Assembly (NCBI RefSeq): GCF_000003815.2
Contig: NC_049993.1
Span: forward strand, 9,977,050-10,041,049
Direction of reading: 5' to 3'
Length of the DNA stretch: 64,000 bases
From: Branchiostoma floridae
Lineage: Eukaryota > Chordata > Leptocardii > Amphioxiformes > Branchiostomatidae
Shown: positions 34,794 through 46,100 of the stretch, piece by piece
How the letters are laid out: each line of letters starts with the position of its first letter
Numbering within the stretch: the first letter of the stretch is position 1
Made by a program: the position numbers and the translations under genes
The notes under the pieces: generated by a model
The model's input: only the letters and a program-made list of their open reading frames with translations
Told to the model about the DNA's origin: nothing
Database searches by the model: none

Positions 34794-37669
34794 ACAGAAC
34801 TATTGAGGAAGATTAAAAAGTGACATCTAAAGTCTGACATGAATTTAAAAGAAAAAAAAAATATAACATAATGGTAAATGAGCTTCATTGATGCTACAAC
34901 ATGGTAGAGAAAGACGGCAAGGAACAAGTAAGTATCGTGACGTACATTTGCGTAAGACGATAATCTGCAGCTGCCTAAATCGTTCATTGCTGTATTTCTT
35001 TATATTTTTCATCTAGTATGCGTGTGTGTTATGGGTGGGTACCCGTGAGGTGTACCGGTACAAAACCGGTTTTTCATATCGGACCGGTCCACAAAAAACC
35101 GGACCTGAAAAAATACTGTGGACAGGATGTTGGACCTATTGGCAAAATGAACAGATTATGTGATCAGGCATTCACACATTTTGGGGCTTACCGGTCGAAA
35201 AAAATAACAACAGCGAATTAAAGTAGAGTCTATATTCATTTTACCAAGTTTTACAATCAATCATACAGTCAGTTAGCCTTGTAGGATTTTATAACGCCAG
35301 TGGGAGTCTAATACTCCACAAAACAGATTTCCTTGTTGCGAAATAGACCATTGTTTTGAGTATCGTCTATTCACAAGTTTTCACATACTGAATAAGGTCC
35401 AGGTTCGGACCTGGACCTGATCCTCTGGACCTGAACCGGACCTGGACCTGAATCTTCTGTACCGGTACCCACCCCTAGGGCCTAGTGTGTGTCTTTATTT
35501 TTCGACTTCATTTATCGAACTTACCTGGATCCGAACACAATAGAACAGATCACGTTAGTGACGGCATTCTGGACCATACGGCTAATGTCGAACGGTTTGT
35601 TCCCCATCTTTATGATCTCTGCCTGAAGAGCGACTGACTCCTCCAGGATCTTTCCCTCCATGCTCCTCTTCCCGAAGCCGAACTCTCTCAGAGACATCAG
35701 AGTGAACTTCCGGTGTTCCTTCCACGGAGTTCCGAAAGGAGCGGCGATGATACCTGAAAAATATACTTTATTCGTTCAAACAATCAAATCAATTAGTGAC
35801 TAAATCAATCAATCAATTAATTATGCCAACGACTTGAGACCTGTAAAATATTTCAGATGCCCTTTAGACTAGTACGCTAGCACCTAAAGAAACGGTTGAA
35901 AAATAAAAAAAACAAAACAATGTCGTCGTCACCTGAAACCACGTGGCGATTGTAATGAATCCGTAATTCAGCCATTGGTTGCGAGTGATTTTAGTTTGAA
36001 TAAACCATTCCGATGATGATCATCATCAGAGACCACTTTTCCATACCCCATTCGCGTCACAAACTGCGCATGTGCCGCGAAATGCACTGAGAATACGATG
36101 TCAAAGTTGAAGGATTCCAACTTGCAAACAGTTTTCTGTCTAAGCAAGCTTAATACGTGTGCGGATGTGTTCTGTCTATGTCTCAGACGCCTTCAATTTT
36201 GGTGTAATTAGCTACGATGCGCAGTTAAATCTGTGACATGCTTAGATTAATGGCCAAAGTATTGACTAAAGAGTCACTAAAATTAAGAGACAAAATTAGC
36301 ACATCTAGTGGTTCGCACGGGTTCTTACCTAGCCTCTGGGGGTTGAGAAGCTTAGTCAAGGGATCCGTTGGTCTGGTTGAAAAATCTTCTCCTCTCTTCA
36401 CCAGTGCCTCGTGCATGACGTCATATCCGGAGAGTATAACCGTTGTTTCCCTCCCCAGCTTTATTGTGTAGACAGGTCCGTACATCTTTGCCCATTCGGT
36501 CATCGTCAGAAAGCGGTGGCCCTTGGGGTAAAGATATAGCCAGCATACTGTCTATGGTGTTCACATACATCTTTGAATATTACCTACATGAAAAATGGAG
36601 GTGTAGTTTTTGGTGTGTATGTGTGTGTGCGTGTGTCTGTCTGTGTGTCCGGATGATCCCGGATACTTGTGGTCAGCATAACTTTAGAACCTGTGGATGG
36701 ATTGTAATGATCTTTGGTATATGGGTAAGTGCAAATCATGCAAATTTGGACTTAATTTGCATACTTAATGAGGAAAATTTATATTTCCAGCAGTTTCTAT
36801 TATAGGACTCAAATACATATGTAATTTGTAGCAGGTGGAAGATAAGCAGATGCCAATTATGCAAAAAGGCCCTAATTTGCATAATCAATGTGAAAGTGTC
36901 CTAATTCATCTAAATACACGTAGTAAATTATTTGATTGTCAACATTGTGACTTGTTTAAGTTATTTCAATTTGTACATAAGCAAGCATAAATTATGCAAA
37001 TGTGCAAGTCATTTGCATAATCAGAATATTTTTCCATCAGGTGGTGCGTCACTGTACAAAGAGATTCTATTTTCACAACCGTTGCTTTATTTACAACCGA
37101 CCAGAGAAGTACAGCCGCTTAGGGAACAGCGCGAAGTCGATTTTTCCAGCGACCTATGGTGTCAGGTAGACACTACAGGTCTCCCGTCCGGGTAAATGAT
37201 GCGAATCACCGTGTGGCTGATACGGTATGTAGGTACGCCAGGCCTCCAAACGGGTCATTTGAAGTGAATCGCAGCATATATCTATCTCCAGGCAGAAGGA
37301 TTTGCTCCATCGCACACCGGGTCATGCACATACTTTTTGCTTTAAGAGGTTATCAGTCATTCAGGTAACGTTATGACATTGTCTTACCTTGTTAACGTTA
37401 CCAAACGCCTGGTTATTAAGACTTAAAAACGCCAATGTTGGATTCTTTAAATTCTTGAGGAGGAATGTTTTCCTAACTACCGTAATTTTGCCTACCATTG
37501 CGAGAGAGAAGACATTACCGACGACAGGCCATCCTCTTGGGCCGGGTGGAAGGTTCTTAGGTGTGCTGAAGAACCATGACGTCGCCACGAACACCAGTAA
37601 GAGGACCAGAGCCGTCTGTAAGATCACGTTCTCGCCAACTAAAGACGTAACCAACTGTGCGGCAGCCAT
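30945..37669 (-). CDS. Cytochrome P450, CYP2 clan (CYP2U-like), complete
   Basis: Seven exons in transcript order: 37669-37388, 36521-36329, 35753-35525, 34454-34046, 33840-33643, 33228-33102 and 31126-30945 (TAG). They total 1620 nt, 539 aa; phases 0, 1, 2, 0, 0, 1 all fit. It is a heme monooxygenase of the endoplasmic reticulum: N-terminal membrane anchor (LQTALVLLLVFVATSWFF), proline hinge PPGPRGWP, I-helix FIAGAETTST (about 345-353), ExxR as EVAR (about 403-406) and heme loop FGIGPRICLG with the cysteine ligand near 484. The match to CYP2U1 is strongest in QMPYTEAVLTEV and PNLWSVHHDP. Exon 1 also has an extra segment after the hinge (residues about 60-94), as CYP2U proteins do. Length is normal to slightly long. 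The exact subfamily and substrate cannot be assigned by eye. The start codon lies about 90 bp from a LINE fragment. Confidence 0.92.
31740..31965 (-). mobile_element. tRNA-derived SINE in P450 intron 6
   Basis: On the minus strand the head has an A-box-like CGTGGCGTATTCGTCAG and, about 30 bases on, a B-box-like GAGATTCGAAACCTG, followed by a non-tRNA body. It reads as a degenerate Pol III promoter. Confidence 0.5.
32118..32365 (+). repeat. Dispersed repeat with AGTGGCGGCGGCACAG head
   Basis: Shares AGTGGCGGCGGCACAG, AAGCTGAA, GCAAAATTT.CCCC.GAAAATGCA and GACGGCCCG, in order, with the reverse strand of 49375-49560. It lies in P450 intron 6 next to the hairpin at 32402. Confidence 0.6.
32402..32528. 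repeat. Foldback element with ~50-bp arms
   Basis: GACACGGACCAAGCATCCCT at 32402 is mirrored by ATGCTTGGTCCGTGTC ending at 32528. The homology continues through TTCCTGTTCTTTGTTCTATTCC / GGAATAGAACAAAATACAGG, leaving a loop of about 25 bases. It lies in P450 intron 6. Confidence 0.88.
34735..34793. repeat. (CA)n(TA)n microsatellite
   Basis: An uninterrupted CA run passing into a TA run, in P450 intron 3. Confidence 0.95.
35030..35484. mobile_element. hAT-like element, GGTACC-rich family
   Basis: 455 bp starting TATGGGTGGGTACC and ending in the inverse region GGTACCCACCCCTA..CCTA, flanked by GTGTGTGT on both sides (35022-35029, 35485-35492). The duplication is less telling here because the site is GT-rich. 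The interior has GGACCTGGACC repeats. It lies in P450 intron 3. Confidence 0.7.
36580..37030. repeat. Copy of the ATTATGCAAAT/GTGTGT dispersed repeat
   Basis: Begins CATGAAAAATGGAGGT, then a GT-rich run (36617-36650), then alternating AAATTATGCAAAT and TTTGCATAATCA blocks. Same family as 21500-23245. It lies in P450 intron 1. Confidence 0.7.
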
Positions 37670-38080
37670 TTTGAGCTTTGTAAAGGTCAGCGTCCGAAAG
37701 GTCGAAATCCGGACGGGTATTTGTTTACATAATCAATGGATATCATGTGCATTCTAGCGTTCACAAAACAGGTAAGGGGACACATTTGGCGTGCGTTTGT
37801 TTGTTATGTGCATGATGTAGCACTTATCAGGATTGAACTGCATAAGCCATTTCCTTTGCCATTCTTCCAGGGTGTTCAGATCTTTCTGAAGAAGTTGTGA
37901 GTCATTCTTTGCAGATACCTCTATATATAGCAGACAATCATCGGCGAATAACCTCACACTTGAATCGAGCTGGTCTGGCAAGTCGTTTATGTACAAGAGG
38001 AAGAGCAATGGTCCCAGAACAGTCCCTTGCGGAACTGGACCCGATGCTACTTTAACTGGAGCTGAGGCCTTCCCCTCTAC

Positions 38081-39073
38081 GGGTTTACGGAAAAGGCTGG
38101 CCTGTCTACCTGGGCTGTCTACCTGGGCTGGCTATCACGTCAGGCTACTTGGACCTACGAAAGCCCATTGGGACAAAAGCTGTTTTAGCAGTAGGGGTTG
38201 TTTGTGCCCAATGAAGAAGCTATGTGTGAAGCTATTGTGTGTGTTACATAACCCAGAGGTTCTGGGTTCAACTCAGTTGATATGCCGCCGATCTTGTTCC
38301 CTTGGGAAGGATTGTTAACACAACTTATCGGGCTGATTGGATTAGTCTTAAGACTGGTGGCTAGTTGGTCAAAGGTGCCCAGGAGCCGTTCTTTAGTGGC
38401 TGTCAGGGTCCAGGCTTCTGTGCCATACATTAGGATCGACAATTGAATTGTGAGGAGCTTTAAATAAGCGTTGCTAAAGTGCAAGGGTCTGGAACTGCTG
38501 CCATTTGGTGCTAACTAAGGTGACCTCAATACGACAGCAATTACTCCAGGTGTGGCCATAGGACTTAAGTTTTGAACCACTAATACACTGGGAAGGAAGG
38601 ATCCCTAGTCTTTTCCGTAAGAGTGGGTTCTATGCCCTATCTGAGGGAGGGCCCTTACCAAAGCTAGATACTCTTTTCTCTACCCTAGTGAAGGGAGGAA
38701 AGTCGTGGTAAGAGCCCTTCCCAAGCGCACAAGATTGGTTGCATATCAACTGATTCAAACCCAGAACCTCTGGGTTATGTAACATACACAGCTCCTTCAA
38801 ACACAGTTGCTTCACACACAGCCCCTTCACACACAGCTCCTTCACACACAGCTGCTTCACAAACAGCTCCTTCACACACTGCCACTTCACACTGAGCTCA
38901 TTCACATAATAACACACAGATCCTTCAGATACAGCTTCTTCACTGAGCACAAACAACCCCTACTGCTAAAACAGCTTTTGTCCCAATGGGCTTTCGTAGG
39001 TCCAAGTAGCCTGACGTGAAAGCCAGCCCAGGTAGACAGCCCAGGTAGACAGGCCAGCCTTTTCTGTAAACCC
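38081..39073. mobile_element. Mutator-like foldback element with 9-bp target duplication
   Basis: 993 bp. The ends GGGTTTACGGAAAAGGCTGG and its inverse open terminal inverted repeats of more than 110 bp (GGCCTGTCTACCTGGGCTGT...GGACCTACGAAAGCCC). The flanks are CCCCTCTAC (38072-38080) and CCCTTCTAC (39074-39082), a 9-bp duplication with one mismatch. Long TIRs plus a 9-bp duplication fit Mutator-like elements. No transposase is present. An inner inverted segment with CCCAGAGGTTCTGGGTTC-type sequence follows the TIRs. Confidence 0.85.
38797..38930 (-). repeat. 15-bp coding-like minisatellite inside the Mutator-like element
   Basis: About nine units of 15 bp (GTGTGTGAAG plus GAGCT on the minus strand). 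Because 15 is divisible by 3, the frame on that strand stays open and reads (V/L)KELC/VKQLC repeats. No evidence that it is translated. Confidence 0.8.
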
Positions 39074-39602
39074 CCCTTCTACCACTACCGTTTGCTCTCT
39101 ATTCGTCAGGAAAGCTTTTAACCAGTTTAATGTAGTACCTTGAATTCCATAGTACTCCAGTTTTGATATGAGTCTGCTATGTGGGACTTTGTCGAAGGCT
39201 TTAGTGAAATCAAGTATTGCTAGATCCACCTGTCTTTTATTGTTCAGTGCCCCAGCTATGTCGTGAACTGTTAAAATAAGCTGTGTTTCTGTGGATCGCT
39301 TTGCTCTGAAACCATGCTGGTAGCCCGTTAGTATATTGTGGCCTTCTAAGTGTTTCATGATATGGCTATGGATAATGTGTTCGAGTAGTTTACAGGAAAT
39401 ACAGGTAAGTGAAACAGGTCTGTAGTTACTGGGGACCGCTCTGTCTCCCTTTTTGAAAATGGCGCATATGTTTGCATCCCTCCAGTCTTGGGGGATTTCT
39501 CCTGTGTCAAGCGATTGTTGGAAAATGTTAGTCAGTCTTCACTTATAGTTTCAAATGTTAGACCGGCCAAACGTCCTGTGTACACACGTGTACACTATGA
39601 CC

Positions 39603-40403
39603 CTAAGAAGCGTGTTTGTCCAGGTGTTTCTTTAGATGCCTTTTGTCTGTAACAGCATAGTCGCATTGGTCACATTTGTAGGGTTTCTCGCTTGTATGTG
39701 TTCTCATATGTCGGGATAGGTCAATCTTGCGAGCAGTTCTGTATCCACACTTTCCACACATGTAGGGTTTTTCTCCGGAATGTTTAGTCATGTGTTGGTC
39801 TAAATTTCCTTTCTTTGCAGCAGAATAGTCACACTGGCCACACTTATAAGGTTTCACGCCAGTATGTTTTCTCATATGTACGGTTAAAGAGGCCCGGTTA
39901 GCCGTTCTATATCCGCACTCTCCACACATGAAGGGTTTCTCTCCGGTGTGTCTAGTCATGTGTTGGTCCAAACTGTGTTTGGTTGCCGCAGCATAGTCAC
40001 ACTCATCACATTTATAGTCTTTTTCCCCGGTGTGTTTAGTCATGTGTTGGTCTAAACTTCCTTTCTGTGAAGCAGAATACTCGCACTGGTCACATTTATA
40101 CGGTTTTTCACCTGTATGTTTTCTTGTGTGTATCAATAGTTGAGACCTAAAGGCTGCTCTATAGTCACATTCCGTACACGCAAAGCGTTTGTCCACAATA
40201 CGTTTCACCGCAAGCCTGTCCGCCTGCTTTGTTTTAACTTGTGCAGGATTTTCAGACTTTACACTGCATGTTTCCTCGCAGGGAATGTCCCCCTCCTTGT
40301 TTTGCTGCCTTCCCGTGTCTAATGTCTCGCTGCTGCTTGTATCGTCCCCAGGGTGAACAGCTGGATGATCGTCCATAGCGACCTCACCGCTACTCTCGCC
40401 CAT
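39603..40403 (-). CDS. C2H2 zinc-finger protein with seven fingers
   Basis: Single coding exon of 801 nt, 266 aa. The acceptor TTTTCAG lies two bases before the ATG (40403), and a likely 5'UTR exon ends at 40709 (CCG/GTAGGT). Residues 1-73 are acidic/polar with no known domain. Seven consecutive C2H2 fingers fill residues 74 to about 264, all with the C-x2-C-x12-H-x3-H spacing, a D/G-Y after the second cysteine, and mostly TGEKPY-type linkers. A frame from 40466 is also open but starts within the intron. It is probably a nuclear DNA-binding regulator. It resembles the greatly expanded amphioxus finger families, so no one-to-one ortholog can be named. The stop is about 60 bp from the LINE fragment. 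Confidence 0.88.
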   Translation of the reverse strand: MGESSGEVAMDDHPAVHPGDDTSSSETLDTGRQQNKEGDIPCEETCSVKSENPAQVKTKQADRLAVKRIVDKRFACTECDYRAAFRSQLLIHTRKHTGEKPYKCDQCEYSASQKGSLDQHMTKHTGEKDYKCDECDYAAATKHSLDQHMTRHTGEKPFMCGECGYRTANRASLTVHMRKHTGVKPYKCGQCDYSAAKKGNLDQHMTKHSGEKPYMCGKCGYRTARKIDLSRHMRTHTSEKPYKCDQCDYAVTDKRHLKKHLDKHAS

Positions 40404-43185
40404 TTCTGAAAAGAATAATAAATCCTCCAATATATTATTAGTCTTGATTGGGACTATTCTATTCATATGGAATACAACAAGATGTAGTCCGTATTAAATT
40501 ACGTACACATGCATGCACAGATATACGCTTATCCGTACATGTGCACACACAAACACACATGCACAAACACACACACATGCACGCACGCACGTACATACAC
40601 ACATAGATGCATACACACACACATGCACACAGTACAAACACATACACACACACGCGTACAAATAACGTTACATAAAAACACATAAACAACTATACACTAT
40701 TTACCTACCGGTTTATGGTTCTGACTAACTGCTAATGTGTTACGAGAATAATTTGTCTTCAAAATGGCCAGACTGGACACAAATGGATCTTGCCCGTGAT
40801 CATCCGATAAATCAAAATGGCGGCCTGGCAAACTGACCTTTCAGCTATGTGGAGGTCGACGGTCAAAGTTGATATACCTGATTACCTAAGTTATAGATTT
40901 CAGTCCCTTAATTGCTCCCTCCATATAAGCTATAGGTCCCCCGTATTTTATCTAATTCTGTAAGGAAAAGATTGCAATCCTCACCCATACTTATTCTCCC
41001 ATCAGCTTGTTGCTGTATTAATGCCTGTATGATAAGTAATACAAATTAATTTTTCGTTTCTTTAAACGTCCCGATCTTTGGAAATTTGACCACATAAATT
41101 AGGTATACTTAATTCATCTTTTTTTTCCATTTTGCATTTTCTTTGAACAGTGTCAGCTTCTGTCAGAAATAAGTGGTCACGCAAAATCTAATCAATTCGT
41201 ATTGATATCAAAACTGACAAAAGTGTCCACAACGCAGGGTAAAACATTTTTGCTCGCTGGTAGCAAATCTGTTGGTTTGTTGCCTACAAAAGGACGTACA
41301 TGGTTAACATAAGTATATTGTGTAATAAGACAATACGTTGTGATTGCCAACTCTTGCCATTTTTTATACTCATGGCTTTTATATAGATGGTATCGTTGTG
41401 TGACATGTGTGATGATTATCCGTCAACTCAAAGAGCCTCTAAAGACTATATTCGAGTAAATGATCATATTAGACATCATAAAAGATAAAAAAATCATTAT
41501 GTACGGTGAGTGAACTCATTATCTGCATATGGCTTTATTGTCTTTCCAGAGGGAAAAATGCCGTTACATTTACATGTACTTCTACAAGTATGACAGTTTT
41601 TGGCTCAGGTCTAAAGTTCAAACGATGTTGCATGCACCTTTTAATTCCCTCAGCTCACTCTGATTTATGTCACTCTAAATGCAATTTTCGTACCATTTTG
41701 TTCTTTTTGAAATCCCTTGTCGTTATGATAAACAACCAACCGACCATGTTATTTTAGGTCTATTTTACTTCCACCATCATTTTACACAGAGTAGTCCACT
41801 TAGTGGTTTACACACGTACACTGCTTTGCAGTGGAGCCCTATATTACATAAATCGAAATGAAACATATACATATGGTGTTAATGTGACATACAAAGAGAA
41901 AAATTACAAACAATAAATAAAACGAATAAATATGATTAGTAATGAACTGATGTGAACAATAACAATAATCATAGCAAATAAGCACTACTAATGATTACAA
42001 CAATATTCATCATCATCATCCTTGCGGACCAAGTCCACCCTCTCCTTCCAGACATCTCTGCCCCCCAAAGCGTTCTTTAACAATATTAATACAAATAATC
42101 CGTACAAATTATTCTGCAGTTGTCTAAATGACAGAAATACTTACCAACACAGATGTTAGATGAAAGTCAAAGTTAAGGCACTGCTACACTTATTAGGGAT
42201 AAAACGGCTGGATAACAGAACAAAATAATAATAATAATAATAATAATAAAATAAAAACAATGATAGAGGACATTTAATCGGTGTTTATGGTGACATAACG
42301 CCTGGCAAGTGACCATCTTGTTAACCACTGAGAGAGCTGCCAACATTCCATCAAACATTGACCTGCCAGTTTACCAAATATCAATGCACTAATTTCCTTT
42401 TCTTTCACTATTTTACTACGGTCAATACTGACCAAAGGAGACCATACTTACGTCTTCTTCGTAAAGCAATGCTGATGAAGTTATCACTATATCAATAAGA
42501 TGTATGAAGACAACCTAGATACATGAAAGAATACACATCCTACAGTCGTCAATTACTAAATGTGTAGAGCTACATGATAGACACTAGGATGCTATTAGTA
42601 GTAATCATGACGCAGTTGCAATTTGTGCCATGGCAGTGTGATCGTGATCTGCATCATTGATTCTAATCTTCGAATCTATCGTACCAATACAAGCTCAAAT
42701 TACTAAACAGCAAAACAGTGTATCGGTCACCCACAATGCTTTTTATCGAATGAATGAATGAATGAATGTATATGGTTTATCGTTGTGTATTGCGACTTTT
42801 AAGTCGCCATGCCCACATGGGCTTATAGAACACTAAATAACAGAAGGATACATCAAGTCAAATCAAATTCTTATGTTTTGTTTGAATGCCTTGTATTCCG
42901 ATTCTAGACATAACATCTTTGCTGACACTGAAGGGACTACCCTACAAGATCAATAAATAAATTAATGAAAATTTATCGTTAGTTTGCGTGGTCTTAGCCT
43001 AAGAGGGTATCATGTTTCCCCCTTTGACCCCACTATAAAGAATAATATCATGTTCTTTCCTCAACCTCACCGAACATCTAAAAACCCTCGCCCCGAGGAT
43101 AATCTAAATACATTACATGTTATCAATGGCAAGATTTGATATGCAGCGACATTTATTAGGAACTGGCAAATTCATCGGATTTTTT
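40404..43185. other. Intergenic stretch upstream of the zinc-finger gene
   Basis: Holds CA-rich DNA (40498-40640), the likely zinc-finger 5'UTR exon (about 40709-40800), an AT-rich region, a (TAA)n microsatellite at 42225-42250 and (GAAT)n at 42751-42768. I see no protein-coding signal. Confidence 0.4.
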
Positions 43186-46100
43186 CTAGGCTGGAGCACA
43201 CTGACAAATGTAAGGCTTGGACCACCAGCAATCACTGTCGTCCCACATGGGATCACGGCTGGCTTTGCCGCCTGACCAGTACTGACCACACAACAGAAAC
43301 GGACATCTTAACCATCCGTTGCTTGGCTGGCCTGGATACCATCCCTGTTCGAAAAGAGAGAAGGTAGTTATAATTGTTAATCCATTTGTATGTATATTTG
43401 TCAGCAGGGCTAGCCCTTTGTTGTAACCACGGTGCTAGTTGAGCTGTCCTGACTGTGCGTACTTAACGAATACAACAAACACCAATATATAGATAAATAT
43501 TCACCCCTGGATTGCAATCTTAACTTTTAAGGAGATTGCTTAATCAATAACTTTTAAGGAGATTGCATGGCACGACCTTATAATTACTTGTAGATTCAAT
43601 TTTTCAACACTTGTAAATGAGTGCGTGCTAAATAGTGAAGCAGTAAGTGAGTGCGTTTGTAGGGGGAAAACGGCACAATTTACATGAATCTAGGGGCAAA
43701 ACTACAAGGGATTACATGACAAATATACTTACTTACAACAAATATACTTACTCACTTACTCCGGAGCAGTTTTTTTTTACTCCGGAGCAGTTTTTTTTTT
43801 TTTACTCCGGAGCAGTTTTTTTTTTACTCCGGAGCAACACGTATAGCTACTCCAAAGCAATAATTCAATGTATGTACGTATAGACGGTATAGGTCCGTAC
43901 GTACATGACAAATATACTTACTTTTAACAAATATTATTACTCAAATATTATATCATTTGGGGGGGGGGGGTATTGGGGGTTGTCATAGTTACCTTGGTGG
44001 GTCAAAAGGTCGACCTGACCCCTCTTTCACCCCTACCCAGAGCTCAGAAAAATACCTTTTTTACCTATACTACTAATAAGTTCTCTCTCTCTCTCTATTC
44101 CTCTCAATGGCAAACTAGCCGCGTCCGCATACCGTGTATTGGTCACCCTCCTTCGACCCCGGGACCTTCGACCCGTCCACCCAATACCAGCTGCAGCTCC
44201 CTCTCTCCTCCATGCCGATCCAGTGTTCCTTGTTACCTCCTTCCGTTTTGACCAGGTTTCTCAGAGCGATGTCCAGTTCTTCTGTTTTCGGCATGGCCAG
44301 TGTACATCCTTCTTCAAGGCAGGCCGAGCGGGCATTCCAGTGAGACTTCCCGTCCCGAGCAAGCCTGATGCAGGTCCCAGCAAGGAATGTATACCCGATT
44401 CGGCAACCGTCCTTGACATCTGAAAAAGTTTAGGATAGTCGTTTTACCATTTTCTAAAACAACAAATAACGTTTTAGTACACAGGGTGTGTTTTTATCTT
44501 AAAATTGTGTCATATTGACTGTGAGATGGCCAGTGTGGCTCCTTCCCTCATTGCCGTCAATACGGAATGATGGGACTGCCACGTGTACGAAATTCCGTAT
44601 GTCAACTGGATAAGAGCCCCGGAAACTAGTTTTAACTGGATAAGAGCCCCGGCAACTAGTTTGAACTGGATAAGAGTCCCTGCAACTAGTTTGTAGCAAG
44701 TTCCACGACTTTTATCTTTTGTAGATGAAACAGCTAAAAACCTGGTTTACGTATTTTTTTTTAAATAAACATATTGCAGAAGACAAGCAAACAAATCTCA
44801 TTCTATAGCTTGGGGGGGGGGGCATTGTATTGAGATTGAATATCGTACGCCAAACAGATGTTTTACCAGATGTTCCAACTCCCTCGGAGTTTCCAACTCC
44901 CTCTGGCGGTGCACTTGCCACCTCTGGTTGTGTAGGCGCGACCCCTAGCGGTGCAGTTGTCACCCCTGGCGGTGCAGGTGCGACCTTTAGCGGTGCAGTT
45001 GCCACCTCTGGCGGTACAGGTGCGACCTCTAGCGATGGTGCAGGTGTCATCATCGCAAATGCCCATGATAAGGATATGTTCTTTGCAAGAAAAGACTCGA
45101 TGATATTTGCGGATGCGGGTTTTAAGTCAGCTGGTTGCGCTGTCTCAGCCTGCTGTGAAAAATACAGAAACAATGTAAAAGTCATATAGACTATTTATTC
45201 ATACGCTCGTAGCCTCTGTTGCTGGTTCGCAATTAGAACGGAGCAAAACTACTTTCCACGGTAAACTCTCTTCATTCACAATATCCCTTTCCCGGCATAA
45301 TTGAACATAGGCCTGCAACGGAGGTAAGTCTTTTCAAACCTACAATATAATTGTCCATCAAAGAAAAGGGGTGCTGTGATGATTGTAGTAATCTATTGAT
45401 TTTTTCAAATAGTCTTGACTTAAAATTCCCTTTTCTGTGCCAAGGTTCCAGGGTTTGACTTCATAACTACTATGAAGCACAGAAAACTCTTATAGCGTCT
45501 ACCACTGCAAACAATGACAGGAAAAGGTTGGCATACTTCTAGTCAAAAGTTTGAACCTTTTGTTCTACAGGTAACATTAATATCATCAAACTATGCAGAG
45601 TGAACCAGAATAGTTTTAACAAAGTTGATAGAATCAAGACATATTTCAGAAAACCTGAATATTGTGTTCGAATTTCAACTTTCAGATAAGCTCTTTCAAA
45701 GTTGTATCAAAGTTTATAATTGTTTCTAACCCTACAACTTGAAAATGTCCTCCTCGCTGATGAATACAGGGCTTTGGTCATATGTATTTGTCTACAGATA
45801 CTACTACAGCTTGTGGATTGGGTGTCTATATGGTATTATCATATAGCCAGGCGCCGCGGACCAATAAGATGGCCCCGTTCCATGTTGGTTATGACGCCGT
45901 AACACATAGATTCCGGCCACACTGTGTGTATCGCTCCTTCTGATTAGTCAGAATTTGCAGTTGTTCTAAGGCAAAGACTGCAATGTTTCGAAAATTTTCT
46001 GTGGAAATTGTGGCTTCAAAATGTATGTACCAACGAACAAATGTGAATTTTCAGAAATTCGACAAAGGAATTACGTACCAAGGGATCTATGGGTCATACA

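Larger units (their letters stand above)
37760..39545 (-). mobile_element. CR1-like LINE reverse-transcriptase fragment, interrupted
   Basis: On the minus strand the two halves (39545-39083 and 38071-37760) encode consecutive RT blocks: IPQDWRDANICAIFKKGD, GFRAKRSTETQL, LDFTKAFDKVPH, then after the insertion VPQGTVLGPLLFLLYINDLP and the catalytic region VRLFADDCLLY. The fragment lacks its endonuclease and 3' end. A Mutator-like element splits it (38081-39073). It fills the space between the P450 start (37669) and the zinc-finger stop (39603). Confidence 0.9.

Noticed and set aside
38185..38484. Minus-strand frame with LSILMYGTEAWTLTATKERL, resembling a LINE protein end
   Set aside because: A small captured piece within the Mutator-like element, with no neighbouring RT blocks in frame; not called as a separate element.
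40459..40689. Cys/Val-rich minus-strand frame of 76 codons
   Set aside because: It is a translation of a (CA)n-rich tract.
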